From Bradyrhizobium sp. BTAi1 (GTDB taxonomy: Bacteria > Pseudomonadota > Alphaproteobacteria > Rhizobiales > Xanthobacteraceae): a stretch of DNA of 64,000 bases. The DNA lies in the NCBI RefSeq assembly GCF_000015165.1, contig NC_009485.1, positions 5,785,501 through 5,849,500 of the forward strand, given 5' to 3'. The notes below the pieces were generated by a model that had not been told where the DNA came from, ran no database searches, and was given only the letters and a program-made list of their open reading frames with translations. Shown in pieces: positions 27,016 through 34,533 of the stretch. The position numbers and the translations under genes are program-made. The number at the start of each line of letters is the position of its first letter. Position 1 is the first letter of the stretch.

Positions 27016-27867
27016 ATGAAATTTGCAAGCTTCACAATTCACGACGCGCCGTCCTGGGGACTGGTCGAAGGTGACGAGATCGCCGATCTCGGGGCCCTCC
27101 TGCGCGACCGCTTCCCAGACCTGAAATCGGCGATCGCGGCCAACGCGCTGACGGAGGCGGCGGCTGCGGCGGCCAAGGCCACACGGCATGCGCTCTCAGC
27201 GATCACCTTCCTGCCGGTGATCCCGAACCCGGACAAGATCCTGTGCATCGGCTTGAACTACGAGACCCACCGCAAGGAGACCGGTCGCTCGGAGGTCGAG
27301 AATCCCACGGTGTTCGGCCGCTTCGCCAACAGCCAGACCGGGCACCTCCGCAATATCATTCGACCGCGCGTCTCGACCGATCTCGATTTCGAGGGCGAGC
27401 TCGCCGTGATCATCGGCAAGCCCGGCCGCTATATTCCGCGCAGCGAGGCCTTCCAGCACATCGCCGGCTATGCCTGCTACAATGAGGGCAGCGTGCGCGA
27501 CTTCCAGCGCCACACCCATCAGTTCACACCGGGCAAGAACTTCCCCGACACCGGCGCCTTCGGCCCCTGGATGGTCACATCGGACGAGATCGACGATCTC
27601 GGCCCGCTCAAGCTGCAGACCCGGCTCAATGGCGAGGTGGTGCAGGAGGCGACGATCAGCCAGATGATCTTCGATATCCCGCGCCAGATCGAATATTGCT
27701 CGTCCTTCACCCGGCTCGAGCCGGGCGACGTCATCGCCACCGGTACGCCCGGCGGCGTCGGCTCCCGCCGCACGCCCCCGCTCTGGATGAAGCCCGGCGA
27801 CGTCGTCGAGGTCGAAATCGACCGTATCGGCCTGTTGCGCAACGGCATCGCGGACGAACAGGCCTGA
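27016..27867 (+). CDS. Fumarylacetoacetate hydrolase-family protein
   Basis: A 283-residue protein. The FAH catalytic domain begins near residue 70 (NPDKILCIGLNYETHRKE), with metal-binding Glu127 and Glu129 in DFEGELAVIIGKPGR and the late motif DVIATGTPGGVGSRR. Members hydrolyse or decarboxylate ring-cleavage products. ATG 27016 follows AAAGGACATCAG; the frame is open upstream but that part overlaps the MFS gene. Last gene of the operon, consistent with action after the dioxygenase. Confidence 0.9.
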   Translation: MKFASFTIHDAPSWGLVEGDEIADLGALLRDRFPDLKSAIAANALTEAAAAAAKATRHALSAITFLPVIPNPDKILCIGLNYETHRKETGRSEVENPTVFGRFANSQTGHLRNIIRPRVSTDLDFEGELAVIIGKPGRYIPRSEAFQHIAGYACYNEGSVRDFQRHTHQFTPGKNFPDTGAFGPWMVTSDEIDDLGPLKLQTRLNGEVVQEATISQMIFDIPRQIEYCSSFTRLEPGDVIATGTPGGVGSRRTPPLWMKPGDVVEVEIDRIGLLRNGIADEQA

Positions 27868-27979
27868 GCGCGACGTGATCATGTCGGGTAGGCAAAGCCG
27901 CCGCCAAGCGGCAGCGTGCCCCGCCTGGCAGAGAGATACTCCGGACCAACGAGCCGTCCGGCGCACTGTACAATGCAGC

Positions 27980-28004
27980 GCCCTCGCCCCTTGTGGGAGA
28001 GGGC
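27980..28004. terminator. REP-like hairpin between convergent genes
   Basis: GCCCTC and GAGGGC pair around GCCCCTTGTGGGA, with three more G-C pairs inside after one mismatch. It lies between the FAH and DHA2 transporter stops and resembles the short GC-rich palindromes scattered in Bradyrhizobium spacers. There is no T-run, so termination would not be classical. Confidence 0.45.
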
Positions 28005-28032
28005 CTGTTCATCACCACCGTAGTCGCGCTCC

Positions 28033-29610
28033 TCAATGTGCCATGGCCGGGCCGCCGCCGAGCTTGACCTTGCGCAAGGTGAGCGCCAGCGGAATCGCCG
28101 ACAGCGAAATCAGCATCAAGGCCCAGTAGACGTCGACATAAGCGAGCAGCGACGACTGCATCTGTACGGTCTGGCCGATCCATGCGATCGCCTGCTGCTG
28201 CGCCTGGACGAGCGAGCTGCCATGGGCGGTGAAGTAGTTCGTCATCTGATGCAGAGTGTCCTGATAGGCCGGGTTCGACGGAATCACGGTCTCCACTAGC
28301 CGGTTCTGGTGGAATTGGGCCCGATGCGACAGGATGTTGGCGGCGAGCGAGACGCCGATCGAGCCGCCGGTGTTGCGCGCGGCATTGATCAGCGCCGACG
28401 CCTGGTCGGTCTTCTCGGGCGGGATGCCATTGTAGGACGCCGTGGTGATCGAGAGAAAGATCAGCGGCAGCCCGATTCCGACCAGCATGCGCGAATCGGC
28501 GAAGAACCAGAAACCGACATCGGCATAGACGCGAGTGAGATCATACATGGCCAGCGCGACAATCGTGGCGCCGGCCATGATCATGTATTTCGGCTGCACC
28601 TTGCCCGACAGGCGCCCGACGACGAACATCATCACCATGGTGACGAGGCCGCCCGGCGACAGCACGAGACCGGCCCAGGTCGCGGTATAGCCGAAATCCT
28701 GCTGCACCATCTGCGGCAGCATCTGGGTGGTACCGAGCAGGATGGCGCCGGTCGCCAGCATCACCAGGAAGCTCGCGCCGAACTGGCGCGACGCCAGCAT
28801 GCGCACGTCCACCGTGGGATTCTTGTGATTCATCTCCCACGGGATCATCGCAACGAAGGCAGCGGCGCAGACCGCCGCTGTGGCGATGATGAAGCGCGAA
28901 TCGAACCAGTCGTCCTCCAGGCCGCGATCGAGCATCAGTTCCAGCGCGCCGAGGAAGGTCGCCACCAGCACGAAGCCGATGACATCGAACCCCTCATTCT
29001 GCTGCTTGCCAGGCTCACTTGCGGGCTCCTGCAGGATCAATCCGATCAGCAGCATCGCGGCGACGCCGACCGGACCGTTGATCAGGAAGCACCAGTGCCA
29101 GGACGCGTTGTCGGAGAGATAGCCGCCAAGGGTCGGACCGACCACCGGCGCCACGACGACGGCGACTCCGAACAGTGCAAAGGCTTGGCCACGCTTGGCT
29201 GGCGGGAACGAGCTCGCGAGGATCGATTGCGCAACGGGCACCATGCCGCCACCGCCGAGGCCCTGCAGGATGCGGAAGACCAGCAGCGTGTTCAGATTCC
29301 AGGCGAAGCCGCACAGCACCGAACTCGTCGTGAACAGGCCGAGGCAGATCAGGAAAAAGGACTTCCGGCCGAAGCGTTTCGCCAGATAGCTGGATGCCGT
29401 GAGGCTGATGGCATTCGAGACGAGATAGGTCGTCACCACCCAGGAGGATTCGTCCTGGCTCACACCCATGCCACCGGCGATGTAGGGCAGCGCGACATTG
29501 GCGATGGTCGTGTCGAGCACCTCCATGAAGGTCGCCAGCGCGACGAGCACCGCGATCAGCCACGGATTGGTGGCGGATCGCGGCTGAGACAGGGCAGCAG
29601 CCCCGCTCAT
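28033..29610 (-). CDS. DHA2-family MFS multidrug efflux permease (EmrB-like)
   Basis: A 525-residue, 14-helix protein. It shows the DHA2 motif LDTTIANVALPYIAGGMG in helix 1 and the motif C region ALFGVAVVVAPVVGPTLGGYL. Its ATG overlaps the stop of the upstream HlyD/EmrA gene by four bases. The pair would export lipophilic compounds across both membranes with a TolC-type channel, which is not in the window. Confidence 0.93.
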   Translation of the reverse strand: MSGAAALSQPRSATNPWLIAVLVALATFMEVLDTTIANVALPYIAGGMGVSQDESSWVVTTYLVSNAISLTASSYLAKRFGRKSFFLICLGLFTTSSVLCGFAWNLNTLLVFRILQGLGGGGMVPVAQSILASSFPPAKRGQAFALFGVAVVVAPVVGPTLGGYLSDNASWHWCFLINGPVGVAAMLLIGLILQEPASEPGKQQNEGFDVIGFVLVATFLGALELMLDRGLEDDWFDSRFIIATAAVCAAAFVAMIPWEMNHKNPTVDVRMLASRQFGASFLVMLATGAILLGTTQMLPQMVQQDFGYTATWAGLVLSPGGLVTMVMMFVVGRLSGKVQPKYMIMAGATIVALAMYDLTRVYADVGFWFFADSRMLVGIGLPLIFLSITTASYNGIPPEKTDQASALINAARNTGGSIGVSLAANILSHRAQFHQNRLVETVIPSNPAYQDTLHQMTNYFTAHGSSLVQAQQQAIAWIGQTVQMQSSLLAYVDVYWALMLISLSAIPLALTLRKVKLGGGPAMAH

Positions 29611-30872
29611 AGCGAGGCCCTCAGCCGCTCATACAGCGACGGCTTGGGATTGACGCGCACGGTGGGAACGACCGACATGCCCGGCCCAAGCGCGACGTCC
29701 GCCGGCGGATCGTCCATCTCGATCTTGACCGGGACGCGCTGGACGATCTTGACGTAATTGCCGGTCGCGTTCTGCGGCGGCAGCAGCGAGAACGCGGGGC
29801 CCGAGCCGGACTGCACGCTGGCGACATGGCCGCGGATCTCGCGCTCCGGATAGGCGTCAATCTGCAACGTCACCGGCTGACCGGGACGCATCTGGTCAAG
29901 CTGTGTCTCCTTGAAATTGGCGGTGACCCAGACGTCGTCGGGCACGAACATCGAGAGCGCCGTGCCTTGGGCGGCGAACTGGCCGTCGGCGGCGCTGAGA
30001 TTGACGATTCGGCCCGGCTGCGCGGCGGTGACGGTGGTGTAGGACAAATTGAGCTGCGCCTGGTCGCGCTGCGCCTGCACCTGCGCGAGATTGGCGTCGG
30101 CGCTCTCGCGCTGAGCATTCAGAGACTCGAGCTGCCGCTGCGCAACCTGCAGGTTGGCCTGCGCAGACGTCAGCGCCGCCTTCTGCTGCTCGAGCTGCGA
30201 CGTATATTGCTGCTCGCTCTGCACCGTGCCGGAGCCGGTGCGGGCGAGGTCCTGATAACGCTTGGCCTGCTGCTCGGCGAAGGTCAGGGCCGCCTGGGCC
30301 TGCTCCACCTGGGCCTGCCCCGCCCTGATCTGCGCCTGCTGAACCGCGATCTGGGCGTCGATGTTGTGGATCGCCGCCTCCGCCGACCTCACCTGCGCCT
30401 CGGCCTGAGCCAGCGCGGTTCGGTAGTCTCGCTCATCGATGCGCGCGATCACGTCGCCAGCCCTGACGTGCTGGTTGTCGGTGACCGGAACGGAGGTGAT
30501 GTAGCCGGACACCTTCGGGGCGATCGAGAACTGGCGGGCCGCGATGAAGGCGTCATCGGTGCTCTCGAAACGGCGAGCCGCGTCGTAATAGACATAACCT
30601 CCAGCCGCCGCGGCCAGTAGCAGAACGAGCCCGAGCGCCGCGCTCATGGGATGGCGCCGCAGCAGACCCCGCCGGGGTTGGCCGTCCGGCCCGCTCTGTC
30701 CATCCGGTGCGTGCGCCGGCCTGTCCGGCTGGCGCGCCTCCTTGTCGGCTTCGCGACGAAGCTCCGTCGCGGCATCGCCACGCCACTGCTTCAGCGCGCG
30801 CTCGCGCGCCGGGACGGCCTGATCGGTTGGTCTGGACGGTGGCGTGGACTCGGTGGTGGACGACGACTGCAT
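29607..30872 (-). CDS. HlyD/EmrA-family membrane fusion protein
   Basis: A 421-residue protein with a basic, polar cytoplasmic N-terminus, one membrane helix (about residues 78-98, AALGLVLLLAAAAGGYVYYD), then lipoyl-like and beta-barrel domains around a long Gln/Ala-rich coiled coil (about 150-270). I chose ATG 30872; an in-frame ATG at 30941 would place the operator-like repeat inside the coding region. It forms the periplasmic bridge of the EmrAB-type pump. Confidence 0.9.
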   Translation of the reverse strand: MQSSSTTESTPPSRPTDQAVPARERALKQWRGDAATELRREADKEARQPDRPAHAPDGQSGPDGQPRRGLLRRHPMSAALGLVLLLAAAAGGYVYYDAARRFESTDDAFIAARQFSIAPKVSGYITSVPVTDNQHVRAGDVIARIDERDYRTALAQAEAQVRSAEAAIHNIDAQIAVQQAQIRAGQAQVEQAQAALTFAEQQAKRYQDLARTGSGTVQSEQQYTSQLEQQKAALTSAQANLQVAQRQLESLNAQRESADANLAQVQAQRDQAQLNLSYTTVTAAQPGRIVNLSAADGQFAAQGTALSMFVPDDVWVTANFKETQLDQMRPGQPVTLQIDAYPEREIRGHVASVQSGSGPAFSLLPPQNATGNYVKIVQRVPVKIEMDDPPADVALGPGMSVVPTVRVNPKPSLYERLRASL

Positions 30873-30892
30873 AGCGATACGGCGCTCCGAAC

Positions 30893-30913
30893 AGAACGAT
30901 ACTGTTTCGTTCT
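30893..30913. promoter_or_regulatory. Perfect inverted repeat upstream of the efflux operon
   Basis: AGAACGA-N7-TCGTTCT, perfect seven-base arms, 20 bases upstream of the EmrA-like start. Position and form fit the operator of a TetR-type repressor overlapping the promoter or leader. No regulator gene is adjacent to the pump genes. Confidence 0.6.
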
Positions 30914-30995
30914 TAAATGGGGGATGGTTCTGGACAGGCAAGCCCTCAGCCCGGCTTCAGGATCGATAACTTTTGTGATCCCTACCTAAAATTTC

Positions 30996-31028
30996 CGTCA
31001 TCTCATCTTGGGCAACGATGAGATGACG
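30996..31028 (-). terminator. Terminator of the eight-gene operon
   Basis: CGTCATCTCATC and GATGAGATGACG form a perfect 12-base stem with a 9-base loop. On the minus strand it is followed by GAAATTTTAGG, giving a short T-run. It begins 24 bases after the DUF1275 stop. A second hairpin, CCCCCGA-N6-TCGGGGG (31029-31048), lies between it and the stop codon. Confidence 0.7.
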
Positions 31029-31051
31029 CCCCCGATGCCGGTCGGGGGAAC

Positions 31052-31741
31052 TCAGCGCGCGGGCTGCGGACCGGCCATGCGGGCAACGAGGGCCAGCGCA
31101 GCGACAACGGGCGGGACGACGAAGCACCAGCTGCCGAGACGGACGAACAACAGCGCGGCCGCGCCGCAGCCGAGGGCGAAGGCCAGCACATTCACCGCCA
31201 TCTGCACGAGCCGCGCTGGCGGCGCCGCCGGGCCCTTGTCACCGACATAGATCCGGTCGGCGAGATCGATCATCACCTGGGTCGTGGTTCCGGTCATCAA
31301 GGTCGAAGGCGGCGCGCTCGGCAGGTGAATCCGGTGCACCGCGTTCTGGATCGCCATTGCCGCCACCAGCACCATGCCGGTGATGATCGCCTCGCGGCTG
31401 TCGCCTTCATGGAACGGGCCGAAATGGATCGCGAGCGCGGCGCCGAGCACCAGCAGCACCAGCTTCACCCCCAGCAGGATCTCGAAAGCCCGCGGCCATC
31501 TGCGCGACAGCAGCGTACCGGTCAGGCGGGTCGCGATCACCACCGCGCAGAACACCGGCAGCGCCAGCAGCTTGGCCACCGCGCCGGACGTGCCCAAGGC
31601 GAGCGCCGCGCCGAGCGTGACGAAATTGCCGGTGACATGCGCCGTGAACAGGCCCTGCAGCGCCAGGAAACCCGCGGTATCGACATAGCCGGCATTGACG
31701 CTGAGCAGCAGCGGCACGATGCGGGACTCAGTCGCAGCCAT
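31052..31741 (-). CDS. DUF1275 (YoaK) family membrane protein
   Basis: A 229-residue protein with about six hydrophobic helices and the family signatures NAGYVDTAGFLALQGLFTAHVTGNFV at the N-terminus and TLMTGTTTQVMIDLAD in the middle. Family function is unknown, though transport has been proposed. It is the last gene of the AraC-linked operon, 15 bases after the porin gene, and is followed by a strong terminator. Confidence 0.88.
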   Translation of the reverse strand: MAATESRIVPLLLSVNAGYVDTAGFLALQGLFTAHVTGNFVTLGAALALGTSGAVAKLLALPVFCAVVIATRLTGTLLSRRWPRAFEILLGVKLVLLVLGAALAIHFGPFHEGDSREAIITGMVLVAAMAIQNAVHRIHLPSAPPSTLMTGTTTQVMIDLADRIYVGDKGPAAPPARLVQMAVNVLAFALGCGAAALLFVRLGSWCFVVPPVVAALALVARMAGPQPAR

Positions 31742-31756
31742 GGAATGCCTCCTTGT

Positions 31757-33178
31757 TCACAGCGCGTATTTCAGTTCGATGCCGATGTAGTCGCTGTCGT
31801 GGCCGCCGGCGCGGCGCAGCGTATCGCCGATCTGGTAGTGAACGGCTTCGAGCGCGCCGGTCAGATTGGCGTTGAAGCGATAATCGGCGCGCAATTGCGC
31901 GTAGACGCCGGACCAGGGGCTGCCCTGCCCGGCCGTGCCGGCGACCGCGACATTGGGCTGGACATAGATCGCGTCCGCCGTCGTCGCCCGCCATTGCAGG
32001 CCCATCGCCGCCATGACCGACAGATCGGCCATCGGCTTCACCGTCAGGGACGGCTTGACATGGACCAGGTTGGTGTACCCGGTGAAGCCGGCGAGCGTGA
32101 AGTAATAGCCGTTGGGGAACAGCGGATTGAACGTCTCGATCCGGCCATCGCCGGGGTGGCGATCGCCGGAGGCACCGTCGACCTGCAGGCCGATGCGCGG
32201 CTGCCCGGCGACATCCGCAAAGGTATAGCCAGCACGCGCGCCGGCACCCCAGGCGCGAATCTGCTTCGACCCGACCGAACCCGCCTGCCCCATCGCTTCG
32301 AGATCCCAGTCGAAGCCCGCGAGCTTGCCGGCGAAACGGATGTCGAGCACGTGGCGTTGCTCGGTGCCCCCTGCATCGAGGAAGCGCGCATTGTCGCGCT
32401 GATAATAGGAATAATAAGATGACAGCTCGTTGCTGCCGAGCACCTGGCGCTCGACGCGGAAGGTGTGGAACAGGACGCGCCCGTTCGACATGTCGTCGAA
32501 CGGATGCAACAGATTGTATTGCACCGGCTGGCTGACGAAGCCGATGAAGCGCCAGGGCCCCGTCTCCCAATCGCCCCAGATCGCATCGAAGGATTGGCGC
32601 ACATTCGGGCCGTCGCGCGACGACACGAAGCGCTGCAGGTCGAAGTCGAAATCCTGCCGGCCGACACGCGCCTTGAAGGTCCCCTGCTCCGTCGCGTTGA
32701 CGTAGGCCAGGAAGGCAAGCCGGAGATCGAGCGGATCCTGGTCGACCGCTGTGATAGCGGCCTTGCCGAAAGCGCGGTCGTCCTCGAACTGCACGAACAG
32801 CTGCCAATGCGCGTCGAGATGCGCGTCGGCATGGATCTGCAGCCGCTGCAGGAGATGCGAATCCGGCCTTGTCCCACCGATGCCGAAGCTCGCCGCATCG
32901 AGGCTCTCGAAGCGCTCGCGCAGCGTCATGCCGAACGAGACGTAGCTCTGCGGCGCGCCCGGCCGCAGCGGGATGTACTTGATCGGATCGAATGCCGCGG
33001 TCCGCAGCGCCGGATTGGCCAGGGCGGACCAATCCTCCTGCCAGCGATTGGTGCGGATCGCGGGACGTGTGGCGGCGTCCTCGGCGAGAGCCGCACCGGC
33101 GGGCCCGAGCGCCGCCAGCAGCGCCGCCGCGGCTACCGTCCTCGTCAATGCCTGCCCCATCCGCACGCGCACCGCCAT
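31757..33178 (-). CDS. Outer-membrane porin, alginate-export family
   Basis: A 473-residue protein with a signal peptide (hydrophobic about 12-31, cleavage near ALAED), then a beta-rich chain with alternating aromatic residues. Segments such as QIHADAHLDAHWQLFVQFEDD, RVGRQDFDFDLQRFVSSRDGPNVR and the terminal GIELKYAL match the AlgE/alginate_exp barrel family. Such porins admit anionic or aromatic compounds. It lies between the periplasmic VOC protein and DUF1275 genes (12 and 15 base gaps), so it is probably the entry pore of this operon's pathway. Confidence 0.87.
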   Translation of the reverse strand: MAVRVRMGQALTRTVAAAALLAALGPAGAALAEDAATRPAIRTNRWQEDWSALANPALRTAAFDPIKYIPLRPGAPQSYVSFGMTLRERFESLDAASFGIGGTRPDSHLLQRLQIHADAHLDAHWQLFVQFEDDRAFGKAAITAVDQDPLDLRLAFLAYVNATEQGTFKARVGRQDFDFDLQRFVSSRDGPNVRQSFDAIWGDWETGPWRFIGFVSQPVQYNLLHPFDDMSNGRVLFHTFRVERQVLGSNELSSYYSYYQRDNARFLDAGGTEQRHVLDIRFAGKLAGFDWDLEAMGQAGSVGSKQIRAWGAGARAGYTFADVAGQPRIGLQVDGASGDRHPGDGRIETFNPLFPNGYYFTLAGFTGYTNLVHVKPSLTVKPMADLSVMAAMGLQWRATTADAIYVQPNVAVAGTAGQGSPWSGVYAQLRADYRFNANLTGALEAVHYQIGDTLRRAGGHDSDYIGIELKYAL

Positions 33179-33190
33179 CCGCCGATCGGC

Positions 33191-34081
33191 CTACTTTAAC
33201 AGCGCGTGGATTTCCGCGACATAGCCACCTGGAAACTGCACCAATGCCTGTTCACGCCTGTCGGAGGTGAACGGTTCGACCAGCACCGTCACACCCGTGC
33301 CCTTGGCCTTGTCGAGCGTCGTCTTGAGATCTGCGACCTCATAGCCGGTCATCTCACGGCCGAACGGATATGGCAGATGGCCGTCGGTGACGAGCACCGT
33401 CATGCGGCCGAACACCGATTCGATGCGAATGCGGCGGTAGTGACCGTTGGGCCGGCCGATCTCGACGCCCGGCGCCTTGGCCTCGTCGGAGACGACCTTG
33501 CCCTTGGCAAAGCGCAGGAACGCGCGCGTGAAGGCCTCGGCGCGATCGGGCGAAACATAGACCCGGTTCTCGGGAACGGTCTGAAACGCCGCGTAGGACG
33601 GCTTGGTCGTGTGCCAATACAGCTGCATGTTGACGCCGCCGGGCCATTGGATGACCGCGTCCCGGCCGATCGGATCGGGGAACGGCGCGACCACGACGTC
33701 AGCGCCGGCGGCCTTGGCCGCCTTGATCGCTGCATCCATGTCGTTGACGAGATAGCCGGTACGCTCCGCGCCGAATGGATAGGGAATCGGCGTCTTGAAG
33801 CCGAACAGCGACACCGTGCCGACCGGCGTCTGCACGAGTTGCGAGGTCGTGCTGCTCGGCGCAGGCGTCACCGTCGCGATCACTTGTTTCGTGCTCTGGC
33901 CACCGAACGTCGCAAGGAAGCTGGCGACGAACTTGTCGACATCATCGGGCGCGACGTAGACATGCGTCGTGTCGTATTGCGCGCCGACCCCGATCAGCGA
34001 CGCAGCATCCTTGGCGAGCGCGGGCGCGGCGAGCAGCGTGGTGGCGACGACGGCGCCGAGCAGATGGCGGGAATTGATCAT
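33191..34081 (-). CDS. Exported two-domain VOC (glyoxalase-fold) protein
   Basis: A 296-residue protein with a clear signal peptide (MINSRHLLGAVVATTLLAAPALA), followed by two VOC-like halves (about 35-160 and 165-296), each with a GYxVxDxxxxxxxAKxxGxxVxVxPF-like strand-helix unit. I do not see the full His/His/Glu iron site of extradiol enzymes. VOC proteins are usually cytoplasmic, so the export signal is notable. It is 12 bases upstream of the porin gene and 25 bases after DoxX. The reaction is unknown. Confidence 0.82.
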   Translation of the reverse strand: MINSRHLLGAVVATTLLAAPALAKDAASLIGVGAQYDTTHVYVAPDDVDKFVASFLATFGGQSTKQVIATVTPAPSSTTSQLVQTPVGTVSLFGFKTPIPYPFGAERTGYLVNDMDAAIKAAKAAGADVVVAPFPDPIGRDAVIQWPGGVNMQLYWHTTKPSYAAFQTVPENRVYVSPDRAEAFTRAFLRFAKGKVVSDEAKAPGVEIGRPNGHYRRIRIESVFGRMTVLVTDGHLPYPFGREMTGYEVADLKTTLDKAKGTGVTVLVEPFTSDRREQALVQFPGGYVAEIHALLK

Positions 34082-34106
34082 GACGACCTCGGTCAGATAA
34101 AACGGA

Positions 34107-34532
34107 TCAGGCGCGGCGCGCGCGCCAGGAGAGGATGGAAACGAGCACCAGCCCGGCGATCAGGCCGAGATGCTCGAAGAAGGCGTTGAGCGCCATGAAG
34201 CGGTCGTGGCCGTCCATGTGCCGGAAGTCGTTGGCAGTGAGCATCGCGACCGATGTCAGCACGCCCAGCGCGCCGGCGCCGAGCCAGACAAACCGATTCA
34301 CCACCACGAGCCCCGCGCCGATCAGTTCGACGACGATCGCCATCACGGCCCACAGCCAGGCCGGCTGCAGGCCGAAATGAGCCTGCTCGGCGATCGCTCC
34401 GGAAAAGTCGGCAAGCTTCTGGACCCCGCCGATCAGATAGGCCGAGACCAGCGCGAGCCGGGCCAGCGGCCACAGCCACCGCCAATCCAGCACCGCAGCG
34501 ATTGACCGCGGCGTGTCGGATGTTGCCGTCAT
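34107..34532 (-). CDS. DoxX-like membrane protein
   Basis: A 141-residue protein with four hydrophobic helices. The segment RLALVSAYLIGGVQKLADFSGAI, then AVVELIGAGLVVVNRF-like residues, resembles the DoxX family, whose members associate with thiosulfate:quinone reductase or with redox modules of unknown role. ATG 34532 begins one base after the amidohydrolase stop; an in-frame start at 34694 would lie fully inside that gene. Part of the AraC-linked operon. Confidence 0.82.
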   Translation of the reverse strand: MTATSDTPRSIAAVLDWRWLWPLARLALVSAYLIGGVQKLADFSGAIAEQAHFGLQPAWLWAVMAIVVELIGAGLVVVNRFVWLGAGALGVLTSVAMLTANDFRHMDGHDRFMALNAFFEHLGLIAGLVLVSILSWRARRA

Positions 34533-34533
34533 G

